From Aquabacter cavernae (GTDB lineage Bacteria; Pseudomonadota; Alphaproteobacteria; Rhizobiales; Xanthobacteraceae): 64,000 nucleotides of DNA. Below are positions 57,404 through 64,000 of the stretch, in pieces. The notes beneath the pieces were generated by a model. It was not told where the DNA came from. It made no database searches and saw nothing but the letters and a program-made list of their open reading frames with translations. The translations under genes were made by a program, and so were the position numbers. The DNA lies in assembly GCF_003993795.1 (NCBI RefSeq), contig NZ_RWKV01000017.1:434001-498000 (forward strand), written 5' to 3'. Positions within the stretch are counted from its first letter, which is position 1, and the number at the start of each line of letters is the position of its first letter.

Positions 57404-57844
57404 TACACCTGTTCCTTGAAATTATACGTCACAAACAACACACACCCCGCCCTGCAATATTAATATCCGCTCGGCCCATGTTTATTCCGGGCACGAGGGA
57501 TTGCCAGGCTCTAAGCCGGCCCGGCATCCGCAATCCCGCCCACCATCTCAGGACTTGCCCTGCCGGGCAAACCCGCGGGCCGCCATGACAGGACAGAAGG
57601 CGGCGACCGTCAGGCAGGTCTCCAGAGCTGCCCTGTTACCGCCGCGATCGCAGCGGGATTTGGTCCGGCATCATGAGCGACCCGAATTCATGAATTCGGG
57701 ACATAGCTTCATGCCGTTTGCGACGATTAATTCACAAAACCGAAGCTGATAGACATGAACTGGGAAGCTCCCTTTTCAGTAAGGCGCCGCCGGTCCCCGT
57801 GGCCACCGGCAGGCAGGCTTCGCGACCGACAAAAGGAAAAAGCG
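57404..57844. promoter_or_regulatory. Divergent intergenic region with a perfect 20-bp palindrome
   Basis: 441 bp between the sensor kinase and the alcohol dehydrogenase, without a credible gene. It holds ATATTAATAT (57457-57466) on the kinase side and the palindrome described at 57681-57700 on the dehydrogenase side. Promoters for both genes should lie here. Confidence 0.45.
57681..57700. promoter_or_regulatory. Perfect 20-bp palindrome upstream of the alcohol dehydrogenase
   Basis: CCCGAATTCATGAATTCGGG is fully self-complementary with no loop, so it is better suited to a dimeric repressor than to a hairpin. It lies 145 bp before the dehydrogenase ATG. No regulator gene is adjacent. Confidence 0.55.
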
Positions 57845-58909
57845 ATGAAGACCATCGGCTATGCGGCCGGCTCCGCAACCTCCCCGCTCGCGCCCTTCGA
57901 CTTCGAGCGCCGCGCTTTGCGCCCAAACGACGTGGCCATGGAGGTGCTCTATAGCGGCGTCTGCCATTCCGACCTGCATCAGGCCCGCAATGACTGGGGC
58001 TGGAGCCAATATCCCCTCGTGCCCGGCCATGAGATCGTCGGCCGGGTCATCGCGGTGGGCAGCGATGTGAAGAAGCACGCGGTCGGTGATGCCGTGGCCG
58101 TCGGCTGCATGGTGGATTCCTGCCAGGACTGCGATCAATGCCGGAAGGGGCTGGAGCAGCTCTGCCGTAAGGGGAACGTCCAGACCTATAGCGACACGGA
58201 CCGCTTCTCCTGCGAGCCCACCTCTCCCACCTATGGCGGTTATTCCAAGCATCTCGTGGCCCGCGAGGAGTTCGTGCTGCGGGTGCCGGAAGGGCTGGAC
58301 CTGTCGAAGGCGGCGCCCCTCCTGTGCGCGGGCATCACCACCTATTCGCCGCTGCGCACCTGGGGGGTCGGTCCCGGCAGCCGCGTCGGTGTGATCGGGC
58401 TCGGCGGGCTCGGCCATATGGCAGTGAAGCTGGCCGCGGCGCTGGGCGCCGACGTCACCGCCATCAGCCGCACCAAGGACAAGGAAGCGGATGCATTGGC
58501 CCTGGGTGCCGACCGGCTGCTTGTGTCCAGCGACCCGGAAGCCATGGCGCAGGCGGCATCGGGCATGGACCTGATCATCGACACCGTGCCGGTGAAGCAC
58601 GACATCAATCCCTATCTTCCCCTGTTGGATATCGATGGGACACTGGTCATCGTCGGGCAGATCGGCCCGCTGACGGAGCCCAGCACCGTGCCCCTGCTGC
58701 TCGGTCGCCGCCGCATCGCGGGCTCGCCCATTGGCGGCATCGCGCAGACGCAGGAAATGCTGGATTTCTGCGCCAAGACCGGTGTCCTGCCCGACGTTGA
58801 GATGATCCGGATGGACCAGATCAACGCGGCATTCGCGCGTCTTGAGAAGGCGGACGTGCGGTATCGCTTCGTCATCGACATGGCCTCCCTCGCGGCCCCC
58901 GCCGCCTGA
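57845..58909 (+). CDS. Zinc-dependent NAD(P) alcohol/aldehyde dehydrogenase (YahK/AdhC-like)
   Basis: 354 residues from ATG 57845 with AAAGGAAAAAG upstream. Catalytic zinc region GVCHSDLHQARNDWG and GHEIVG, structural cysteines C-x2-C-x2-C-x7-C (CQDCDQCRKGLEQLC), cofactor turn GLGGLGHMAVKLA, and the CAD-type QTYSDTD...TYGGYSKH segment. Such enzymes reduce a wide range of aldehydes with NADPH. Preceded by a perfect palindrome that may be its operator. Confidence 0.92.
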   Translation: MKTIGYAAGSATSPLAPFDFERRALRPNDVAMEVLYSGVCHSDLHQARNDWGWSQYPLVPGHEIVGRVIAVGSDVKKHAVGDAVAVGCMVDSCQDCDQCRKGLEQLCRKGNVQTYSDTDRFSCEPTSPTYGGYSKHLVAREEFVLRVPEGLDLSKAAPLLCAGITTYSPLRTWGVGPGSRVGVIGLGGLGHMAVKLAAALGADVTAISRTKDKEADALALGADRLLVSSDPEAMAQAASGMDLIIDTVPVKHDINPYLPLLDIDGTLVIVGQIGPLTEPSTVPLLLGRRRIAGSPIGGIAQTQEMLDFCAKTGVLPDVEMIRMDQINAAFARLEKADVRYRFVIDMASLAAPAA

Positions 58910-59478
58910 GCAGGCTTAAGCAGGCGCGCCACCGGCGCGCCTGCCGCCCTGTCGCAGGCCGGTTCGCGACAGGATCAGCCGGCGTCTTTTCCCGGTGTCT
59001 TCGACCCCCGCTCCCGGTCAGCGACGATCCCGCGGGCAAGCCCATTCCGGTCCACGCGCGCGTCACATCGTCCAACGGCTTTCCTGACAGCCGGTTGGCC
59101 TGCACGCCATGCTGCCCTCGGCATCGGAAAAGCCCTGTCGACGGCGGGCTGGTACCTCCCCCGTCCACAACCTCCCGCCTTTCCCCCCGGTCGTGTGGCC
59201 AAAGGATCCAAATCGAACGCTTTTCCAGCCCCATCAAGCAGATGGGTGCCGTTGGCTTGTGCTATGCTTCACGACCATCGCCGCCGACAATCGCACACCC
59301 ATACGCATCTGGATCAATGTCCCATGAGCCCGCCTGGCTCAATGAAGGCTGACAAGACGGGACAGTGTTTTACCCGTCGCGCGGAACAGGCTTTGCGTTC
59401 ACTCCCTCTGGCCTGCGGGAAAGGGTGATATGAACGCAATGCCGATCCGAAATGCCTACTCGAAGGAGGGAGGTCGCC
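58910..59478. other. 569-bp intergenic region
   Basis: A perfect hairpin at 58921-58943 (CAGGCGCGCC, loop ACC, GGCGCGCCTG) directly follows the dehydrogenase stop and probably ends its transcript, although no T-run follows. Small open frames on the minus strand (58872-59237, 58975-59211) have no recognisable similarity, ribosome site or domain. The rest should contain the promoter of the GGDEF/EAL gene. Confidence 0.45.
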
Positions 59479-61077
59479 TTGAGTACTAGCCGCGCGCGCC
59501 CTCTCGTGACGCCGGTTTCCGTGCTGCTGTCCTTCGCGGCCATGCTGGCGATCATGGGCATCACATCCACCTGGTGGGAGTTCGCGCTCCAGGATCATAT
59601 TCTCCCCCGGTTCGGCATTCCCGTGGACGCGGGAGGCGGCGAGCCGTCGCGCTGGCGCTTCATCATCACCGCCGTCGCGTTCGCCGCCTTGAGCCAGATC
59701 GGGCCGGCGCTGCTGCTGTTTCGCCTCATACGCCGCCTCGACCGCGCGCGGATCGACGTCATCAAGGCGCGCGAGGAGGCCGATGCGCTTGCCCGGTACG
59801 ACCCGCTCACCGGCCTTCCGAGCCGCCGCATGCTGCGCGAGCATATGCGCAAGCGCCTCGCCGTGTCGGCGGGAAGCACCGGCTACGCTTTGCTGCTGAT
59901 CGACATCGACCGCTTCAAGATCATCACCGACCTGCACGGTCTCCAGATGGGCGACAAGCTGCTGCTGGAGATCGCCAACCGCATGAAGCGCCTGTTGCCC
60001 TCCGATGCCGTCGCGGCGCGCGTGAGCGGAGAGGAGTTCGCCGTCTTCATGCCGCGCCCGCGCTCGGTTGAGCCGCTCGGCAAGCTGGCCCAGCAGCTCA
60101 TCTCCCACCTGTCCGCGAACTACCAGTTCGAAAGCCTGGAGGTGCGGCTGGGCGCCACCGTGGGCATCGCGGTGACGCCCGAGAACGGCACTGACGAGGG
60201 CGAGGTGATGCGCTCGGCGGAAACCGCGCTTTACCGCGCCAAGCGCAATGCGGGCTCCTACCGTTTCTTCGAGCCGGCCCTGGACCAGGAACTGAAGCAG
60301 TCCCGGCGGCTCCAGCGCGACCTGCAGAGCGCCATTACCTCCAACGCCATCGTCCCCCATTATCAGCCCCTGGTGCGGCTGAAGGACGGGGCGGTGGTGG
60401 GCTTCGAGGTGCTCGCCCGCTGGAACCACCCCATGCAGGGCTTCATCTCGCCGGAAGTGTTCATCTCCATCGCCGAGGATACGGGCCTCATCGGCCCGCT
60501 CACCCAATCGATCCTGAAGCGGGCCTGCCAGGACGCCGCCCAATGGCCCGAGCGGCTGAAGATCGCCGTGAACCTTTCGGCCATGCAGCTCAAGGACACC
60601 GCGCTGCCCGACCAGATCCTGCGGACGCTGAAGAGCCACAACTTTCCGCCCCAACGGCTGGAGATCGAGATCACCGAGACGGCACTGGTGGACGACGACA
60701 AGACCGCCAATGCGATCCTGACGCGCTTCCGGGCCATGGGCATCGACGTTGCCCTGGATGATTTCGGCACCGGCTATTCCAGCCTTCAGAACCTGCGCAC
60801 GTTCCCGGTCACCAAGCTGAAGATCGACAAGTCGTTCGTGCGCTCCATGAACACCGACGCGAACGCGAAGAAGCTGATCTCCGGCATCCTGGCGCTGAGC
60901 CGCAGCCTCGGCATCTCCACCACCGCCGAGGGCATAGAGAAGGCCGCCGAGGCCAAGTATCTCAACTCCGTGGACTGTGATTTCGGCCAGGGCTATTGCT
61001 TCGCCAAGCCCATGCAGGCGGAAGACGTGCCGCGTTTCCTGAACACCCACGTCCCCGTCCTGAGCGGAGCACTCTAG
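59479..61077 (+). CDS. Membrane GGDEF/EAL c-di-GMP protein, TTG start
   Basis: 532 residues. TTG 59479 (MSTSRARPLV) has a strong GGAGGGAGG 5-14 bp upstream, whereas the in-frame ATG 59452 has none. Two membrane helices (about 12-32 and 58-80) are followed by a GGDEF domain (DPLTGLPSR) with the site SGEEF and no I-site, then an EAL domain with EVL (FEVLARWNHP), NLSAMQL, EITETALVDD, DDFGTGYSS and KIDKSFV. The EAL residues look complete, so phosphodiesterase activity is likely; the altered GGDEF may be regulatory. A hybrid reading as cyclase cannot be excluded. Confidence 0.92.
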   Translation: MSTSRARPLVTPVSVLLSFAAMLAIMGITSTWWEFALQDHILPRFGIPVDAGGGEPSRWRFIITAVAFAALSQIGPALLLFRLIRRLDRARIDVIKAREEADALARYDPLTGLPSRRMLREHMRKRLAVSAGSTGYALLLIDIDRFKIITDLHGLQMGDKLLLEIANRMKRLLPSDAVAARVSGEEFAVFMPRPRSVEPLGKLAQQLISHLSANYQFESLEVRLGATVGIAVTPENGTDEGEVMRSAETALYRAKRNAGSYRFFEPALDQELKQSRRLQRDLQSAITSNAIVPHYQPLVRLKDGAVVGFEVLARWNHPMQGFISPEVFISIAEDTGLIGPLTQSILKRACQDAAQWPERLKIAVNLSAMQLKDTALPDQILRTLKSHNFPPQRLEIEITETALVDDDKTANAILTRFRAMGIDVALDDFGTGYSSLQNLRTFPVTKLKIDKSFVRSMNTDANAKKLISGILALSRSLGISTTAEGIEKAAEAKYLNSVDCDFGQGYCFAKPMQAEDVPRFLNTHVPVLSGAL

Positions 61078-61091
61078 CGCCCCGCGCCGTT

Positions 61092-61937
61092 TCAGGCGGC
61101 CTTCTGGCGTCCAATGCTGCGGACTTTCTCCCAGACATGTCCGACCTGGGGAACGTCGATCTCAAAGACAGTCGCGAACGTATCGGCGAGATGATCGGCG
61201 CTCATGATGCGCTGCTCTGTGATGCTGTTCGCGGTCACGCGGCGCAGGCAGTCATTCTGCAAGGCCACATAGCCCTCCTCCGTGTGGCGCAGCACAGCGA
61301 GCGCATGGGTGAAGGGCGAGCCGGCATCCTGCATCAGCCAGCCATGCGCCGCCGCCATCGCTGCCTCGTCGCTATGGTCCGGCCGGAAGTCGATGCTTTT
61401 CGCAAGACCGTGGGCATGGTTGTTGAACCGCATCCAGCCGCCGCCCACCGGCGTGATTGAGAAGTCGAAACCGCGCTGGCTGATGGCCCCCACCTCAAGC
61501 GGCACGGGATCAAGGATCGCATCCGCCGCGCCGACCTCGGCGAGATAGGGCCGGTCGAGATCCACGCGCAGCGTCAGGTGGTTGCCGATGGCAACATCGC
61601 CAAGCTTTTCGCGATTGACCCCGCCGCAGAGGCGCGTCACCCGGAAGCCCAAAGCCGCGAGCGCGGCACCGAAAAGGCCGTTCATCTCGAAGCACCATCC
61701 CCCGCGCCGGCCTTCCACCATCTTGGTGAAGACGCAGGATGGGGTGATGGAGGCCGGCCAGCCCATGAAGGCGTCCAGCGCCTCCCAGGTGAAGCTCATG
61801 AGGTGAGCACGGTGAAGCCGTGTCAGGCTGCCGATGTCGCATGCGGCGGGTCGCTCCATGCCGACCCTTGCGAGATAAAGCGCGATCTGATCGGCGGTCA
61901 GGGTCATCTCTTCATTGCTTCCGGGTACGTCCGTCAT
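61092..61937 (-). CDS. Arylamine N-acetyltransferase-like protein
   Basis: 281 residues from ATG 61937 (MTDVPGSNEE, AAGGAG upstream); the frame stays open to 62108. Family features: YLARVGMERP, LHRAHLMSFTWEALD, RRGGWCFEMNGLF with nucleophile Cys82, and His120 in GNHLTLRVD. The catalytic Asp, normally in D-V-G-F-G, is replaced: the aligned segment reads YLAEVGAAD, with Glu134 in its place. NATs transfer acetyl from acetyl-CoA to arylamines or hydrazines. The enzyme may be active with a Cys-His-Glu triad or have another acyl-transfer role. Convergent with the GGDEF/EAL gene. Confidence 0.87.
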   Translation of the reverse strand: MTDVPGSNEEMTLTADQIALYLARVGMERPAACDIGSLTRLHRAHLMSFTWEALDAFMGWPASITPSCVFTKMVEGRRGGWCFEMNGLFGAALAALGFRVTRLCGGVNREKLGDVAIGNHLTLRVDLDRPYLAEVGAADAILDPVPLEVGAISQRGFDFSITPVGGGWMRFNNHAHGLAKSIDFRPDHSDEAAMAAAHGWLMQDAGSPFTHALAVLRHTEEGYVALQNDCLRRVTANSITEQRIMSADHLADTFATVFEIDVPQVGHVWEKVRSIGRQKAA

Positions 61938-62168
61938 CCTTCGCTCCTTATGGTGGACCGCGATCGCAGTCTCGATGCTGCTGCGGATGACGGACTTTCG
62001 CGGCTGAGACGGGCTAATATTCAGCCTTATTTTCCGCCAATCCTGCCCGCCCGGAGCGAGGTCTCTATAGCGACGCGGAAAAGCGGGCGTTCCTAAATGA
62101 ATGTGCAAGGCGCGCCCGATATCCTAAAAGTTCACTAAGCAGACTTCGCGCGGGCGACGGGGATTGCG

Positions 62169-62642
62169 GTGCAGCTCGACGACACGCTTCTTGCGTTTTT
62201 CAAACGGCCGCTGATGTGCATCATCGCCGGGTCCGACGCGGACGGACGCCCGTCGGCGGGGCGCGGCGTGGGCCTGGATGTGCTGGACGACAGGCAGACC
62301 ATCGACGTCATCTTCTCCGCCTGGCAATGGCCGCGCCTGGAAGCGGACATCCGGCAGACGGGGCGGGTCGCCGCCACCTTCGTCAGCCCATCGGACTATG
62401 TGAGCTTCCAGCTCAAGGGCACCGCCAGCCTGCTGGACACCGGGGCGCACGACCTTGATCGCGCGGAGCGCTTCATGAGCGCGGCGACGAACGAGCTTCA
62501 ATCCCTCGGCGTGCCCCGGCAGATCATCGGGCCGTGGCTCACCGCCCGCGACGCGCGCGTCACCCGGATCACCGTGAGCGAGATCTATATCCAGACGCCC
62601 GGGCCGCTCGCCGGCATGCTGGCCGGTGCGAGAGCGCGATGA
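62169..62642 (+). CDS. Pyridoxamine 5'-phosphate oxidase-like flavin split-barrel protein
   Basis: 157 residues from GTG 62169. The split-barrel pattern is visible (LLAFFKRPLMCIIAGSDADGRPSAGRGVGLDV...DVIFSAWQWPRLEADIRQTGRVAATFVSPSDYVSFQLKGTA). Such domains bind FMN, F420 or haem and often reduce or sense small molecules. The gene overlaps the next by 4 bp, and that gene begins with the same fold, so the two likely form a complex. Confidence 0.8.
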   Translation: MQLDDTLLAFFKRPLMCIIAGSDADGRPSAGRGVGLDVLDDRQTIDVIFSAWQWPRLEADIRQTGRVAATFVSPSDYVSFQLKGTASLLDTGAHDLDRAERFMSAATNELQSLGVPRQIIGPWLTARDARVTRITVSEIYIQTPGPLAGMLAGARAR

Positions 62643-63973
62643 GCCTGCGGCTATCCAACCTGTCCGCCTGCTTCGAGGGCGTCATCCCGTCCATCATCGC
62701 CACCGCCGCGGCCGATGGGATGCCGAACATCTCCTATCTCTCCCATGTGGTGCGGGTGGACGAAGACCATGTGGCGCTGTCCAACCAGTTCTTCGCCAAG
62801 ACGGCGGCAAACATCCGCGCCAACAGCCATGTCACGCTCATCGTCGTGGATGGCTTCACGGGTGACCAGTTCCTGCTCAACGTCGCCTTCGTGCGCTCCG
62901 TGGACACCGGCCCCCTGTTCGACAGGATCGCGCTTCAACTGAAGGCGAGCAGCGCCCAGGTGGGAATGTCCGAGGTCATGCGGCTGCGGAGCGCCGACAT
63001 TTTCCGCGTGCACCGGATCGAGCCCGTGCCCTCCCCCGTGGAAACCGCATCGGCCCGCCGCCGCGATCCCGTCAGCCTGCCGGCCCTTTCCGAGGCCATA
63101 CGAGCGATCGAGCGGCAGAGCGAGGCGGGCGGGATCATCGACAGCCTGCTTTCCGGCGTCCGTGGCGTGCTCGGATACGGCAATGCGCTGGTCCTGATCC
63201 GGGATGGCGCGCGCGGCAGCCTCGTCACCACCGGCAGCATGGGCTACGAGCGCTCGGGGCTGGGGTCGGAAATTGCCGGCGACGATGGGCTGATCGGTGC
63301 CGCGGCAGCCAGCGGGCAGACCATCAAGGTGAACGACATGAGCCGTGTGCGCCGCTTTGGCGGAGCGATCGGCCTGGAGGCGGAGACGTCGGAAAACGCC
63401 ACGCGCGTCGTCGCCTTTCCGGAATTGCCCATGGCCATGAGCCAGATCGCCGTCCCCATGATCGTGCGCGGCATCGTGACGGGGGTGCTCTTCATTGAAT
63501 GCACGGAACGGCTCGCCTTCCGGGAGGAAGATGAGGCGGTCCTGGAAATCCTGGCGGGCCACGCGACCAGTGCCTTGCGGCTGAGCGAACATGCGGCGGC
63601 CCAGCCGGCGCAGGCCGCGCCCCCCGCCCGGTCCGCCATCGGCGGCCGGGAGATACGGGTCGTCCATCACCGGGTCGATGACAGCGTGTTCGTGGATGGC
63701 ACCTATATCGTGAAGGGCGTTGCGGGTGCCCTGCTTCGGCTGCTGCTCCAATGGCACCTGAAGGACGGGCGCGACGCCTTCACCAATCGGGAGATGCGGC
63801 TGGCCCTGGGCGGCCGGATGCCGGAGATCAAGGACAATCTCGAAACCCGGCTCCTGCTGCTGCGCCGCCGGCTCGAAGAGAAGCAGGCACCCATCCAGAT
63901 CGTTCGCATCGGCCGGGGCCGGGTTCGCCTGGAGGTGACGGGCCCGCTCACGCTGGATGCCGCGCAGGACTAG
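62639..63973 (+). CDS. PPOX split-barrel / GAF / probable winged-helix protein
   Basis: 444 residues from ATG 62639 (ATGA overlap). Residues 1-140 are a PPOX split barrel (SIIATAAADGMPNISYLSHVVRVDEDHVALSNQFFAKTAANI). Residues about 150-330 are a GAF domain (LSEAIRAIERQSEAGGIIDSLLSGVR...GYGNALVLI...QIAVPMIVRGIVTGVLFIE). After a Pro/Ala linker, residues 345-440 look like an OmpR-type winged helix (GALLRLLLQ..., NREMRLAL, ETRLLLLRRRLEEKQAPIQIVRIGRGRVRLEV), though without the classical core. A flavin- or ligand-responsive one-component regulator is the inferred role. Downstream DNA to 64000 shows nothing. Confidence 0.82.
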   Translation: MSLRLSNLSACFEGVIPSIIATAAADGMPNISYLSHVVRVDEDHVALSNQFFAKTAANIRANSHVTLIVVDGFTGDQFLLNVAFVRSVDTGPLFDRIALQLKASSAQVGMSEVMRLRSADIFRVHRIEPVPSPVETASARRRDPVSLPALSEAIRAIERQSEAGGIIDSLLSGVRGVLGYGNALVLIRDGARGSLVTTGSMGYERSGLGSEIAGDDGLIGAAAASGQTIKVNDMSRVRRFGGAIGLEAETSENATRVVAFPELPMAMSQIAVPMIVRGIVTGVLFIECTERLAFREEDEAVLEILAGHATSALRLSEHAAAQPAQAAPPARSAIGGREIRVVHHRVDDSVFVDGTYIVKGVAGALLRLLLQWHLKDGRDAFTNREMRLALGGRMPEIKDNLETRLLLLRRRLEEKQAPIQIVRIGRGRVRLEVTGPLTLDAAQD

Positions 63974-64000
63974 CCGGCAGGAAGCCGCCCTCAGCCGTCG

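Noticed and set aside
58872-59237. Small minus-strand gene between the dehydrogenase and the GGDEF/EAL gene
   Set aside because: No ribosome site, no recognisable domain, and it overlaps the dehydrogenase end and its hairpin.

Overview
The window is GC-rich, densely coded DNA from what looks like a metabolically versatile alphaproteobacterium. Family content (two LivHMGF-type ABC systems, a Bug-type binding protein, Mo-hydroxylase, CheB/CheR-coupled hybrid kinase, GGDEF/EAL proteins, a giant autotransporter), the GC level and the dispersed hairpin repeats suggest Hyphomicrobiales, possibly a Xanthobacteraceae-like soil or plant-associated organism. That placement is inference. There are no rRNA or tRNA genes, phage genes or transposases.

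Layout. (1) 1-8863: a minus-strand operon encodes a sulfonate-type ABC transporter (two permeases, ATPase, binding protein), an HpsN-type histidinol-dehydrogenase-family enzyme, an SDR, a zinc alcohol dehydrogenase and a FAD-linked oxidase cut by the window edge. A LacI-family regulator is divergent from it, with two matching operators in the gap. This set resembles 2,3-dihydroxypropane-1-sulfonate (DHPS) catabolism. (2) 8846-16333: mixed housekeeping and stress genes: MscS channel, Tat-exported multicopper oxidase with a Met/His-rich insert, ureidoglycolate lyase, GlxA-type AraC regulator, chloroperoxidase-like hydrolase with a small membrane protein, AI-2E-family permease. (3) 16691-20746: Bug-type binding protein, two tandem small cupins and two LysR regulators. 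(4) 21048-28438: a branched-chain-type ABC operon with a fused LivM-LivG protein, followed by a cyclase-family hydrolase and an amidase; probably uptake and hydrolysis of an amide or cyclic amide. (5) 28820-34846: a four-gene signalling operon with 4-bp overlaps: hybrid histidine kinase with three receiver domains, CheR, CheB without a receiver, and a receiver-GGDEF protein; it ends in a strong terminator. (6) 34951-37423: methylmalonate-semialdehyde dehydrogenase and a divergent LysR. (7) 37426-47413: a TetR regulator divergent from an operon for a three-subunit molybdenum hydroxylase, a second Liv-type ABC transporter and a CoxG-like protein. A near-perfect TetR palindrome lies over the promoter, and the first gene appears to start at ATC. 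(8) 47466-57403, minus strand: sensor kinase, OmpR-type regulator and a 2278-residue autotransporter. (9) 57845-63973: zinc alcohol dehydrogenase, GGDEF/EAL protein starting at TTG, arylamine N-acetyltransferase-like protein, and a pair of overlapping flavin-split-barrel genes, the second fused to GAF and a probable winged helix.

The strongest themes are three catabolic modules, each pairing a dedicated transporter with enzymes and a regulator, plus two sensory modules. Substrates for modules 4 and 7 cannot be read from sequence alone. Coordinates were read by eye from the sequence; starts differing from the longest open frame are argued individually.
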